Shown piece by piece: positions 39,101 through 52,800 of a stretch of 64,000 nucleotides of DNA. The position numbers were made by a program, and so were the translations under genes. The notes beneath the pieces were generated by a model. It saw nothing but the letters and a program-made list of their open reading frames with translations, was not told where the DNA came from and did no database searches. Origin of the DNA: Girardinichthys multiradiatus (lineage: Eukaryota; Chordata; Actinopteri; Cyprinodontiformes; Goodeidae); the NCBI RefSeq assembly GCF_021462225.1, contig NC_061818.1, positions 22,207,978 to 22,271,977 of the forward strand. Direction: 5' to 3'. Every line of letters begins with the position of its first letter. Positions within the stretch are counted from its first letter, which is position 1.

Positions 39101-42100
39101 GTATCCAAAAAACAAAACCACGGCTGCCCAAATCATGACAGAATTAAATGTGCACCTCAACTCTCCTGTTTCCACCAGAACTGTCCGTCAGGAGCTCCAC
39201 AGGGTCAATATACACGGCCGGGCTGCTATAGCCAAACCTTTGGTCACTCATGCCAATGGCAAATGTTGGTTTCAATGGTGCAAGGAGCACAAATCTTGGG
39301 CTGTGGACAATGTGAAACATGTATTGTTCTCTGATGAGTCCACCTTTACTGTTTTCCCCACATCCAGGAGAGTTACGGTGTGGAGAAGCCCCAAAGAAGC
39401 GTACCACCCAGACTGTTGCATGTCCAGAGTGAAGCATGGGGGTGGATCGGTGATGGTCTGGGCTGCCATATCATGGCATTCCCTTGGCCCAATACTTGTG
39501 CTAGATGGGCGCGTCACTGCCAAGGACTACTGAACCATTCTTGAGGACCATGTGCATCCAATGGTTCAAACATTGTATCCTGAAGGCGGTGCCGTGTATC
39601 AGGATGACAATGCACCAATACACACAGCAAGACTGGTGAAAGATTGGTTTGATGAACATGAAAGTGAAGTTGAACATCTCCCATGGCCTGCACAGTCACC
39701 AGATCTAAATATTATTGAGCCACTTTGGGGTGTTTTGGAGGAGCGAGTCAGGAAACGTTTTCCTCCACCAGTATCACGTAGTGACCTGGTCACTATCCTG
39801 CAAGAATAATGGCTTAAAATCCCTCTGACCACTGTGCAGGACTTGTATATGTCATTCCCAAGATGAATTGACGCTGTATTGGCTGCAAAAGGAGGCCCTA
39901 CACCATACTAATAAATTATTGTGGTCTAAAACCAGGTGTTTCAGTTTCATTGTCCAACCCCTGTACTTGCACTATATAGAATAGGAATAAATGAAAGCAG
40001 CGCATATACTTCAGAATCCTGACCAGACTTGATGTTCCACATAAATCATCTTTATCTGCTCACGTTTAGACATAGTAATGCACGTTTTTATTACACCAAC
40101 ATAAATGGCCAGATAGGACACTGTTATAACAGCTAAAGCAAATACATTTTATTAAACTGAGGTTCAAGGATTTTCCAGCTTCTGTTTAGTTTGACCCCTG
40201 AAACTTGATGGGCTTTGAAAAAAAAAAAAACCTCAAGCCTGTATTAGGTAATCTTTAGGTAAATATTTGCACAGACACTATATAGCAGTTTTTAGTAAAC
40301 CTTGGTCTGGTTGTATAGAGAAAGCCACTCCACTCTTAATCATCTCAGACCAAACGCTCAAACTTTTAATCTTCATAAGGAAAGATCTTCCAGAATAACA
40401 TAAGTTAATTGTTGGCAGGGAATACAGTACATTCATACTATGGTCAGAAATACCTTGTTTAGAACAATTTAACTTTGTAAAACAGAAAGAGGTGAGGGAA
40501 GGGAAGGGGAGTTTCCCTACACTTTACAAGACTGAGTTACAAAAAAGCCAAAACTTGCCCATGTTAATGAATGAATAAATATTGCCTTCTATTTCACTTG
40601 GCAGCAGTATGTGTATTCAGGATATTCATCTAATAGCACTATCTGATCATATTTTCCAGTTTGGAGAGTGATTATAAACTAACCATTCTTGCATCTGGTC
40701 TTGGACACTGCTTTAGTGGACTGGAGGACATGGGCTCAGGGAGAATCTTCTCCTCATACAGTCTCCTCCTGAAAGAGAAACATTAGAGGAACGCATGTAA
40801 AGAATGTAACCTACAGCTTCTGACTGCATAGTCCTGCAGTCTGTTCGTGTCTCCCTCTTTGTATATGAATGTGCTTGCATAGGCAGTCCTCCTTGACATA
40901 TGTGCATATCAGCATCTGGCACTGGTTGTGTGGTTTTTGGTCTGCAATCCATTCCAATCCATTATCCGAACAATAAATGTCCACTCCATTCTTCACTCTG
41001 TGTCCATGTGCAACATGTCGGGAGCCTGGCTAAGGCTTTAACCATCTCCTTATAATCAGACACGTCAGTGACTGTTTCTCATCATGTCTGTCATGGTGTA
41101 TTAAAATAGAAGCTTTACAGGAAAACTGCTGACACTCGCACGCGTGCACACACACACACACACACACAAACACAGTTGTTTTAACAGTGCTCTTTACATT
41201 TCACAGACTCACATACTCTTACACAGTATCAGGGGCATAACTGAGTTAACAATCTCATTAGGCACAGGCACACGAGACATTATTAGCCCACTAACACAAA
41301 TTGAGTGAATGGATGCTGGAAAGCCTTGCGGATGTGGAGCCACACTAAAAGAAAATGAAATAAAAGAAATCCAGTCATTTTATAAAGACATCACATTGTT
41401 TTCTGGAGGGTGGCTGATTAGCACTTTATAACAACCCCTACGGGATTTTCCTTCTGTCGATGTGTACATTTTTAAGCACAAAGACCACTGAATCTCATTT
41501 ATCAAAGGCAGAGTCATTCTTTGGGGGCATTTACTATGAAGGAAATGCACAACACTTATTATATTAATCAGTGTTAGGTCTTCTAAGATATAACACGTCA
41601 ATTCATCTGTTCCCTCAAAACTCTAAACAAGTGCTTGAATCTATGGTAGCTGTGTTTCAGAGACATTTGCCCCTAGGTCTAAAAATGTTCTGTTAGAAAT
41701 AATCTGCTCAAATTAAGAGCCAGTAATATTAACAGCACCTTGCAAAAGTATCCATACCCCCTAAAACCATTTTACACTTTGTGGTGTGCAAATGTATTCA
41801 GTTCCCTGCACTCAGATTCCCCTAAATGAAATCCAGATAAACATGTAATTTATTCTTAGAATAAATAGTAGTGAACAAACAGCAACATGTTGACCAAGGA
41901 ACACACCAGACAGATCAGGGATACATTTTGAAAACCCTGCATCCTTCTCTTTTCACTTCTCAATTATGCAATCTATAACACAAAATCACAAAAAAACACA
42001 TTGATCTTTGTTTGTAATGGGATAAAATGTGAAAAACCGCAAGGACTCGATTTTTTGAGAGGTAATGTAAATATATGAACAGTGATGTTAATGTATTAAT

Positions 42101-43804
42101 TAGATTAAATACTTCTATCAGTGCCGCATGATGTGACCTAATTATCTGATGTCAAAGCAACTCATACAATGAAGCTAAACTTGCGCATATTTAGAAGATG
42201 CATCTCTAAAATAGCATCTTGTTTTATCTCAATGCTTTAAGGATCCCTTAGGTGTTATTTACACGGTTTTGAAAACAACTGGGACTACATGTGAGGAAAT
42301 GAAGGGATTCTGTGGAACATCAAGTCCTGTCACATCTTTGAAGTTTGTTTGCAATTTTGATAGAATTCAGCTCAGAACAGTGCAGGTTTATTGCGATCGA
42401 GGGTGTCCTTTTTTACAATAACTGAGCATCTGAAAATGAGGTTTAAATACTCTATGAGTGCCCCCAGGTGGTCAGATAATTAAAAGCTGAATTAGTCAAA
42501 ACAGAAATTTATTTCACTTTTAGTTTCAGGGATGTATCATGCCTAGGAGAGAGAAGCATCTTCATAGCACACAATGAGATTAAACAATGTTATTAAATCA
42601 TGGCTGCAATACTTGAATTGCAGTTGTGTCAATTCTGTAGCGCGGCGCACATGTGCGATACACTTCGAATGACCTGTGGTGCTCATGCTGTTGAATTAAA
42701 CTAAGCACCGATTGAAACCCCTTTAGATTAAAACTTGAACAGTTTCTTTGGAAGGATCAGTTATGTGGTCATCAATGTCTACCACCATTTATTTTCTCAT
42801 CAATTTAATGGTATTGTATTTTCTTCTATGATCTGTTAGGTCTTAATGAGTGCAATCTTTTTACTCTGTTTGTGTTTATATTTAAAACTTTGTATAATTT
42901 TGGTTGCTTTGTAATCAAAAGCCTAACTAGGTAGGGATAAGCATTGTAAATTAGCTTTGGGTCCAAACGTTGAAGTACTTCCTATAAAAACAAAGTAAGA
43001 AATTAAATGAAATTAAGTATGGTGGTTTGGACATTTGCGTTTCCCATCAACGCATCTGTATATCTACATTTTTGAAAGCTAAATTGGAGGCATACAGTTG
43101 GTGGCTGCTTCAAGGTATTATTGCCATAGTGGTTTTGCACTGTGTTGAATAATGGGGTGTCATTAGTTATTGTTCTTTTTAAGAGTTTTTATGTTGTGGG
43201 GTCTTGTCTATGTACTTGGAACATGTATCTAATGGTTATTTTAGAAATTAATTACATAAATCAAAAATTATTTGAGCCTCTGCTGTCATATGAACCACAC
43301 ATCTTCCTTCTGAACCCTAGTACGTGACATTTGGCCTAATTATTTTAATATGAAAAACTCAAACTGGATTATGACAGCTTATTGCCAACATTGTGACAGC
43401 ATGAGCTCAGATATATCAAGTTTGTGCAAAAGAAATGAACAAATGTAATTTTTGCAAACTAAACATCACTATGGTCCACTTCCCTCTCTGGCTGTTGCAT
43501 TTCAACATCTTGCAAGTGTCCAGACTGGCTTGCAGAATATATCTTAATTTATTATTCATGGATTATGTGTATGAAAACTTTAGGTTGCAAAACCAATTTG
43601 ATTCAATCAAGATGTTTTAATAAAAGAGGCAAGGTATTGTGTGCTCACATTAACACTCACACACATGTAGCTTTGAAATTTGGATGGGGGGCCAAGCTTC
43701 ACAATTTTAGGCCTCTGAGTCAACAGGTGGATGAGGATAATTGAATCAGATGTGTCTGGAGTCTGAGGCCCACAGATCAAAGCAGTGGCAGGTCAGGCCA
43801 GAGC

Positions 43805-43844
<40 letters not shown>

Positions 43845-46800
43845 AGAGCACCCACTATGTAAAGCCTCAGAAGCTGCAGCTTGGCTGATTAAAGCAACCT
43901 GACATCCAAGCCCCAGCCTGACCTCCAGGTGCAGAGCCAGCGGGCCCAGGTCTTAGCCTCAAGCACCCCCAGAAAAAGTCTGACCTTGGGATACAAACAT
44001 CCACATGTCCCTGCACACCCTTCACCATAAACAGACACAGGGAAAGATCAGAGAAAAGACTCTGTGAGCGAGGAATGAGAGACACTTATACCAAAATAAA
44101 CAACTAAATCGCACAACTGCACAGAAAATGTTACTGTCACACATGCCCAGAGAAAAAACACAGAGGAGAATGAAGGGGGCTGTAGACCTGGCCAAGCGTT
44201 TTCATATGTGGATGAAAAGCACACAGATGGAAGACAGACATCAAGGATAGAAAAGAGGAAAACAAAGAAATAAAACGTGAAAGGAAGCTCTAAAACAGAC
44301 ATACATGATGTAATATTCTGATCTAAAAAGTAAAAAAGGAGGGCACTTATTGTTAAACCAACAACAGTTTATATTACTCTGCATCACAACAGGCACAAAA
44401 AGTTGGAGAAGACAAAAAATCTAGAGAACTGTTTTAGCTTTTAATGAGTTTTTCTTCCAGATTCCTCTGAATGACAGACTGCTATACACAATGAAACACC
44501 CCCATCTTGTGGTCAAATTTGGAACAGTACGTGTAAAGGAATATCTAAGCTTGAGACAAAATCCACATATGGCAGCAGACCTAATTCTAAGCAACACAGA
44601 GCAACACCTGAAAACAGCAGGAAAAAAAACAGTCAAAGTTTAACTTGAGATGGGGTTAAAACAGAATTAAGCCAAACCGTTCTGCAAGCAGCAAGTAAGT
44701 CTACCTCACACCAAACTGTGGGGAGATCAAACAGTGCCACATCATAGCGACACATCATAGCTAAATGAAACAAAAACATAAAAGGACTCGTGGAGTGATT
44801 CATTTTCTCTTTCAGGATGTTTGTCTGTAATCTGGGAGTTTTTCATGCTCTTATCTCAGAATTGTGCTCAGCAGAAACACAGGAAGAAGAAATGGCTCGT
44901 CTGACACTTGTAAAAGGTTCTGTAGTGACAAAGTTTTAAAATCACGTTTGATGTTATTTGATGTTATCTTTAAGAGGACATGAGAAAATATTGAAAATGT
45001 TTTTGGTTTTTTTTCCCGCTCTCCTGCCATTAGCAGTTATTATTTATTTACAATGGGAGCAGTAATGATGTCTGGTTACATGAAGCATTTGCTGTTAAAC
45101 AGCGTTTTATTATTTAGTTAAAAACAAAGACAAAATAATTATGAAGTTCACATTTTAACTTCTCTTTAGAAATGCAGATCTTTAGGTTAACCAAGTTTTC
45201 CAAATAGCTGCCAGCATGTTCCACAACAGACAGAGGTTAAAAGGTCACAAATATAAAACAGAGCACTTCGTTCATCCTTCCTGATATCTGCTGAAAGTCT
45301 TGCTCTCTCTCGGTCTCTCACAGCCTGAAGAATCTGAGGACATGTCTTGACATGTAGTAAAAAAATACATTTCCTTTAAGCACCGTACAGTTCTGTGATT
45401 CCTTTTGACTTTGTTTTAAACACCTTACTGACATGGAAAATATCAAACTTTTAAATCTTTTCTTGGCAACAGTGGCCACACCAAAAAGTGTTACATAGGG
45501 TTTCTGAAATTTGGATAAGAATGGAAAAAAATGAAATAATACGCTTGCTTTTCCAAACTTGTTTCATAAAGACAAAAACCTTCTACTACTAAATTAAGTG
45601 ATTTTTTGAATGATCTATATTTAAATCATATTTAACTTTAAATTGCTCGATCTCACATTGATTTAAACATTAAACCTATAAGTATTTTGTTTTATGACTT
45701 ACTGACTGAATGCACCTATTGTGCATTCGTCTGTCTCTCTGTCTGTCTATCCATCCATCCACTTCCACAGAGGAAGCTCATTTCAGCCATTAGCTTCATC
45801 TGCACTGTTCTTTCATTTATGATTCATATCTCATGAGCATAGGTGAGATTCAGAAAATAGAGTGACTGGTATAATAAGAACTTTGCCTTTGGGCTCAGGA
45901 TTTTCTTCATGAAGACAGAATGGAGCAAGGGTCCACTTTACTGCCAACAGGGACCCATTCTGTCTATTCATCACCCGCTCCATCCTACCATCTCTTGGGC
46001 ACAAAACACCAAGATACTTTAACTCTTTCGCTTTAGGCAGATTCTGACCAGAAACCTTGAGTGAGCAATCCACCTATTCTAGATACGAATCATGGCCTCA
46101 GGCTTAGAGCAAGGTTCATGTGAAATGAAAAATTTAGCATTTTATTTCGTGGAAGAGGAAAATGCACTTAACCTTTAGCAGTTTGCAAAGAGGCTGAAGC
46201 TGACTGCAAATCCAGGACGGCTGGACAACAGGATACAGTTCAATCCCAGAGCTGTGAGAGACTTTTGTCAGTTAACTAACATATCTTTGGAATACATGTA
46301 TAAATGCCACACAGTGAGGCCCCAGCAGGCCTTTTTATTGTCTAAACCAATCTTCCCAAGAGGTGACAGCACTAACTGCTGCTGCGCCTAATCGTAACGA
46401 CATAATTCCACCGCCCCAAAAGAAAACTTTGGATTAAATACGGCGGCGGTGGACTTGTACTCCCTCGTATGCAGCGCCCTGGTGTAAATTAATCGCTGCC
46501 AACTACAGCGCTCTCTTTTTATGATGCTAATGAGTATGGGAAGCCACTGGGCTCTGATTTGCCTTTCCTTCCTAATTAAATTTGAAAAACCAGGAGCCAT
46601 TGCTAACAACACGTTGTAGAGCCCCTGGACTGCCTCCAGTCAGAGGAAATATCCCAGAGTGTTAGGATGACTGATGACAAGTAAAGTAAGCTGCCTTCAA
46701 ATCCGACACATTTACACAGTAATAAAAAAGACAAGGAAATTGAATTGAATTACTTAATTTTAAGCTTAAAACAAATTATTTTTTGAACGTTTCAAATGTT

Positions 46801-49800
46801 AAAAGATAAATAAAACATTTTAATGATGTATTGAGCTTTATTCTTTGCCTTTTCTGCAATGTGGGGTTACAGCTGTGGAGAGGAGCAACAGAACGATGGG
46901 TAAAGTATAAGAGAAGTTCCTTATCCTCTCATGTTGTTTTGAAGTGTTTTTCTTTGAAAACCCAAAATGGACAGCTCAAGCAGACTGATGCAAGTACTTG
47001 GCAATGTCTTTAGCTTTTCAGATAGTGCTCCTGAGCAAATACGACAAGCAATCAGTAAGAAAAGCTATTTTTATCTATAGCTTCAAAGCGCAGTTCAATT
47101 TCCTCAGTCCAGTAGAAGAAGTTTGGAATGAAGAAGTTCCGACAGATGCCGTATCCATTAACGCAAACATCTCCTGTGCCTGTCTCCCTAACAGACAAAT
47201 AAAGCACGTTTCCCTTCAGAACCCCTTATACACATCAATATAACACTTATCCTATTAAGTACAGATCTAATTGTAAAAGGACTCCCCACTTCAATCTTAA
47301 TGAGTAACTATGAACTGAAAGCTGTGTAATACATCATGCTCGCCAATAGCAGATTTATTGGCTTTAGCTTTCAGCTGTGGAGAAAATAATACATTCAGGA
47401 AATCAGTTGGTAAAGGTGGGTCATCTCTAGGCATCAGGCAGTAACCCGTAATAAGCTATACCAAAGACATAAACAGAATCAGAATCAGCTTTGTTGCCAA
47501 GTTCGTACACACAACAAACAAGGAATGTGACTCTGGTAAACTTTGCTCTCTGGGTTTCTTTTTTTTGGTGGGGGTTTTTGCGTTAAAAGATTCTGATTCT
47601 GATTCTAAACAGCTACGGTTACAAACTGCTACTGCACACCATTCCTAAAGTTTCAGGTCCTTTTAATGACATGTCTGAGAAAGTGTTGGAGTGATCAGTT
47701 TTCTCTGCTTGTATGGAGTATAAGGTAGCAAACTCCTGCCCCTCCTACCGGTCAGAAGGCTTCTACACTTTTGCTTTGTTTAACAAATATATCTAGTAAG
47801 CTATGAGTTGCATGACAGCTAGCTAACTGCAGGTTGGCTACCTTAGGGAACAGCCTGACTAACTTGCCAGCTAATAACAGCTTCTTATTCTCTTATTCTT
47901 AGACAATTTTATGCAATAAGCATTTGAAAAAATAAATTTAGCAGATGTTGGTAAATGGCCTGCACCTGTATAGCTCTTTATCAAGTCCCTAGAGACCCCA
48001 AAGCTCTTTACACTACAATCAGTCATCCACCCATCCATACACACATTCACACACTGACAGTGGTGAGCTACATTGTAGCCACAGCTACCCTGGGGCACAC
48101 TGACAGAAGTGAGGCTGCCATGATGTTGATTCTACATCAAGGTTCTCGCCAGCGCATTTGTCAGCTATAGAGTTTGTTCCCGCTTCCTTTCACCCTGTGC
48201 GACCGCTAACGGTAATGCTTTCTAAAATCATGTCAGCTTCAAAGGGTGGGTATAAACGGGCCTGCAGAAGAAAATCTCAATCTCAATTTGTGTTTTACCT
48301 TTGTGGTTATTTGGCCAAGTGGTACAAATGGTCTTAGATAGGATCTTGCGAGCAAACTAACCCTACCTTTGTTTAACCTAGCACATCGGTCGCACAACCT
48401 AGCATGTTCTCTGTTATGGACTAGGACTAGAAATCAAGAGAGATCCACTGTCTTCTGTACCACCTGTATTGAAACACAGTGGGTGTAGAGCACAATGTTC
48501 AGTAAGCAACATGGGGTCCACTAGATTTCCATCTCAATGTCTGTGTTCTAGCTACGACAACCATCTTGTTTCAAGACCAGACTGACCACATGGTATCAGC
48601 AGTCATCTCAGAGATTTCTCACACCAAACAAAGACACTGGGATGATCATTTGGAATTGCACATTTTACAGAATCCTAGGTATTAGTCAAATAGGTTTAGT
48701 AGGTTTAGCACCACTGAGTTTAATCCTTGCTTGTTTACTGTTAGAATTTATATTGCACATTTCCAAAAAGCGGTTGTCATTGTTTGTGTATGCGTGATGT
48801 AACGGCTGCTGGTTAAAAAGCCTTTGATTTCTAACCTTCATTAATTCTGCCTTCTAGGTGTCATAGGCCAACATACATATAAGTCTGCTTATATTATTAA
48901 TAGATATTTGTTCTTGGTTTCCAAAGATGGCCACAGAAATTATGCATGTTATTAATATTTGTATTAACTTTCAACAATAGATCTTTATTAATATCTGTTA
49001 ATACCAACACTAGCTCCTATAATGTAAAGGGTTAATGGGAGCTTGGGAATTTCCACCTTAGAACGTGAGCAAGGTGGACCTCGCTGCGTGCATTGAGAAG
49101 CAGTTCACTGCAGAAGACCCCTCCCCACTGACCGTGGCTGAGCTGGGCCCTCCTAACAATAGTTAGGGGATAGGTTACAGAGCGCCGAGAAGCCTCTGAC
49201 TCTTGGTCAAGACGTGGAGGGTTCTAAGGAATGACCTCCTCCCCAGGGAGTAACATTTGGTTTTATGGTGAAAAAATACGACCCAAAAAGCACCGACTGC
49301 ATCAATGAATGAGTTAAAGACTTGAATATCCCTGCAGGGGATTCGTTTAGTCTTCAGATTTTTCAAAAGTCGAGGTCATTAATTTCACTCAGTAGTTCTT
49401 TTATCATGCAACTGCAATGTACTTGTTTATGTTTTTTCATCATGTAAAGCACTTTGAATTGTCTTGTTGCTGAAATGTGCTGTACAAATAAACTTGTCTT
49501 GCTTTGATGGCACTCCTTAAGAGACATTTCCCTTACAATCAAGGTATAATAATCAATATGTTATACTATTTTACAAGCAGTAGAAAGAACATTTTGGTTT
49601 AAAAAGCAATTTTGTTTGAGGATTTGATGTAAATATTGTGATATTGTAAAAGGTTATCAAGGATATCAAACCATAGGAATCCCATACCAGGTCAAGACTC
49701 GCCAGGTCTAAATTGGCTTAAGCAAATAAATAAACCAGCTAATAGGAGAGAACAAATAAGATCTTTAGACTGGCTGTGTGGCTCATATAAAGAGTAGTTA

Positions 49801-52800
49801 TCTTCTGACTAAAATACAGGAGGTGTGTTTCACATCTGTAATACCGGGGTCTTCAGGCAAGGCACTGAGGCCCCATGATTGCCTCTGATTTGATCATCAG
49901 CATGTAACAGAGTGAAAATCACTGCATATACAGGTCCTTCTCAAAATATTAGCATATTGTGATAAAGTTCATTATTTTCCATAATGTAATGATGAAAATT
50001 TAACATTCATATATTTTAGATTCATTGCACACTAACTGAAATATTTCAGGTCTTTTATTGTCTTAATACAGATGATTTTGGCATACAGCTCATGAAAACC
50101 CAGAATTCCTATCTCACAAAATTAGCATATTTCATCCGACCAATAAAAGAAAAGTGTTTTTAATACAAAAAACGTCAACCTTCAAATAATCATGTACAGT
50201 TATGCACTCAATACTTGGTCGGGAATCCTTTGGCAGAAATGACTGCTTCAATGCGGCGTGGCATGGAGGCAATCAGCCTGTGGCACTGCTGAGGTCTTAT
50301 GGAGGCCCAGGATGCTTCGATAGCGGCCTTTAGCTCATCCAGAGTGTTGGGTCTTGAGTCTCTCAACGTTCTCTTCACAATATCCCACAGATTCTCTATG
50401 GGGTTCAGGTCAGGAGAGTTGGCAGGCCAATTGAGCACAGTGATACCATGGTCAGTAAACCATTTACCAGTGGTTTTGGCACTGTGAGCAGGTGCCAGGT
50501 CGTGCTGAAAAATGAAATCTTCATCTCCATAAAGCTTTTCAGCAGATGGAAGCATGAAGTGCTCCAAAATCTCCTGATAGCTAGCTGCATTGACCCTGCC
50601 CTTGATAAAACACAGTGGACCAACACCAGCAGCTGACACGGCACCCCAGACCATCACTGACTGTGGGTACTTGACACTGGACTTCTGGCATTTTGGCATT
50701 TCCTTCTCCCCAGTCTTCCTCCAGACTCTGGCACCTTGATTTCCGAATGACATGCAGAATTTGCTTTCATCTGAAAAAAGTACTTTGGACCACTGAGCAA
50801 CAGTCAGTCCAGTGCTGCTTCTCTGTAGCCCAGGTCAGGCGCTTCTGCTGCTGTTTCTGGTTCAAAAGTGGCTTGACCTGGGGAATGCGGCACCTGTAGC
50901 CCATTTCCTGCACACGCCTGTGCACGGTGGCTCTGGATGTTTCTACTCCAGACTCAGTCCACTGCTTCCGCAGGTCCCCCAAGGTCTGGAATCGGCCCTT
51001 CTCCACAATCTTCCTCAGGGTCCAGTCACCTCTTCTCGTTGTGCAGCGTTTTCTGCCACACTTTTTCCTTCCCACAGACTTCCCACTGAGGTACCTTGAT
51101 ACAGCACTCTGGGAACAGCCTATTCGTTCAGAAATGTCTTTCTGTGTCTTACCCTCTTGCTTGAGGGTGTCAATAGTGGCCTTCTGGACAGCAGTCAGGT
51201 CGGCAGTCTTACCCATGATTGGGGTTTTGAGTGATGAACCAGGCTGGGAGTTTTAAAGGCCTCAGGAATCTTTTGCAGGTGTTTAGAGTTAACTCGTTGA
51301 TTCAGATGATTAGGTTCATAGCTCGTTTAGAGACCCTTTTAATAATATGCTAATTTTGTGAGATAGGAATTTTGGGTTTTCATGAGCTGTATGCCAAAAT
51401 CATCCGTATTAACACAATAAAAGACCTGAAATATTTCAGTTAGTGTGCAATGAATCTAAAATATATGAATGTTAAATTTTCATCATGACATTATGGAAAA
51501 TAATTAACTTTATCACAATATGCTAATATTTTAAGAAGGACCTGTAGAACTAATGAGGCTGTATGTGTGTTTCAATGAGAAACACACTACAAAAGGGCTT
51601 TGGAGAACGTATCACAGTTCCATTTGTCTTTATCATAGCATTCTAGTTTTTAGACATGCGATTGGCTTATTAGAGTCACAAACACATTACTGAGCCTGAT
51701 TTCAATCCCAAAAAAGGCAGTAATTAATACTATAACATGCAACAACATAAGTACTGTTACTAAATTAAAATGTCAGTTGGGGTTTCTAATGAGATATAAA
51801 ACTCTATTAAGAATACAATTTTAAATTCGATCTGCTCTACTTGCAGAAAAGCAACACAACAGGAAAAGACACTGGGCTTTTTTGCCGAGCATCACCCGGA
51901 AAAGCTGTTGTCTGACCCTCCATAAATCCCACTGCGAGTAGAGACGATGATGGGATGGGTGCCAGTGCTGCAGATGGAAAAGAAAACTTTTCAAAGAGGT
52001 GTGGGTCTTGTATTTCACCACACAATCCTTCTAGCGATGTTATTAAAAAGAACAATGCCTCTATTAGGATGTAAATAACTCTGCTTTTGTCATTTATTAG
52101 GAGGGCTTGGGTGTGGGGTTGGAACTAATTGTTTTAATTTCATTAATTTGTAGTTGGCAAATATGGTCTCCATATACAAATTCTCAAGATACAAAGTGCA
52201 TGTTCAAATTCGAAGGTTTCACTATTTTTCCCAAATATTTACTCGGAAACAAATTTTGCATTTTTGCGGTTAACATTTTTAACAAGTAAACTGACAAAAG
52301 GCAGCTTCACTGGATGCCGTAACAGGGCAGCTCGCTTTTGCTCTTCGCTTTTTCTTCCCCGCTGTAAAATCATCTTACGCCAAATCCTTTAATAAGCGGA
52401 CATATTTACATTTTGTTCTAATAGTACCTGCATTCTGACAGAAGGTTTGTAAACGAAAACCGATTATGTGTGGTTGCAGTTGTAACCCACCTGTGGTGAG
52501 CAGTGACGGGTGTAGAACTGGGTCGGTCCTTAAGAATATCCATGGCCAAACTTTCATCCGCACACCCGCTCAGCTCTCCTGTGACCCAGTCAGGAAGACC
52601 TCTGTTGCTCTGCTCCACAGATCGACCAGTCAGTGGTTCATCAAAATAGATGGACTACAAATTCAGATTAAAACAGCAGAATATTAGAATATCTGGAAAA
52701 TAAATGTTTCTTACGCAATCGATGTCGATGGTTATGAAATTTTAAATCTTCGAAAAACACAAGTGAAGTGTAGAATTTGTTTCATACCATGTAGGCAGGG

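Larger units (their letters stand above)
40769..52490. other. cep112 intron 4, about 11.7 kb
   Basis: Holds the repeats at 41142, 41740, 43805, 45755, 47468, 47950 and 49435 and the Tc1 element 49931-51544. Segments 42610-42780 and 46390-46620 look non-repetitive and of balanced composition. No exon could be placed. Confidence 0.5.

Noticed and set aside
42600..42780. Possible 5.8S rRNA pseudogene (GAATTGCAG and ACACTTCGAA words)
   Set aside because: Only two short words match and the sequence between them does not align. It is better kept as anonymous non-repetitive DNA.
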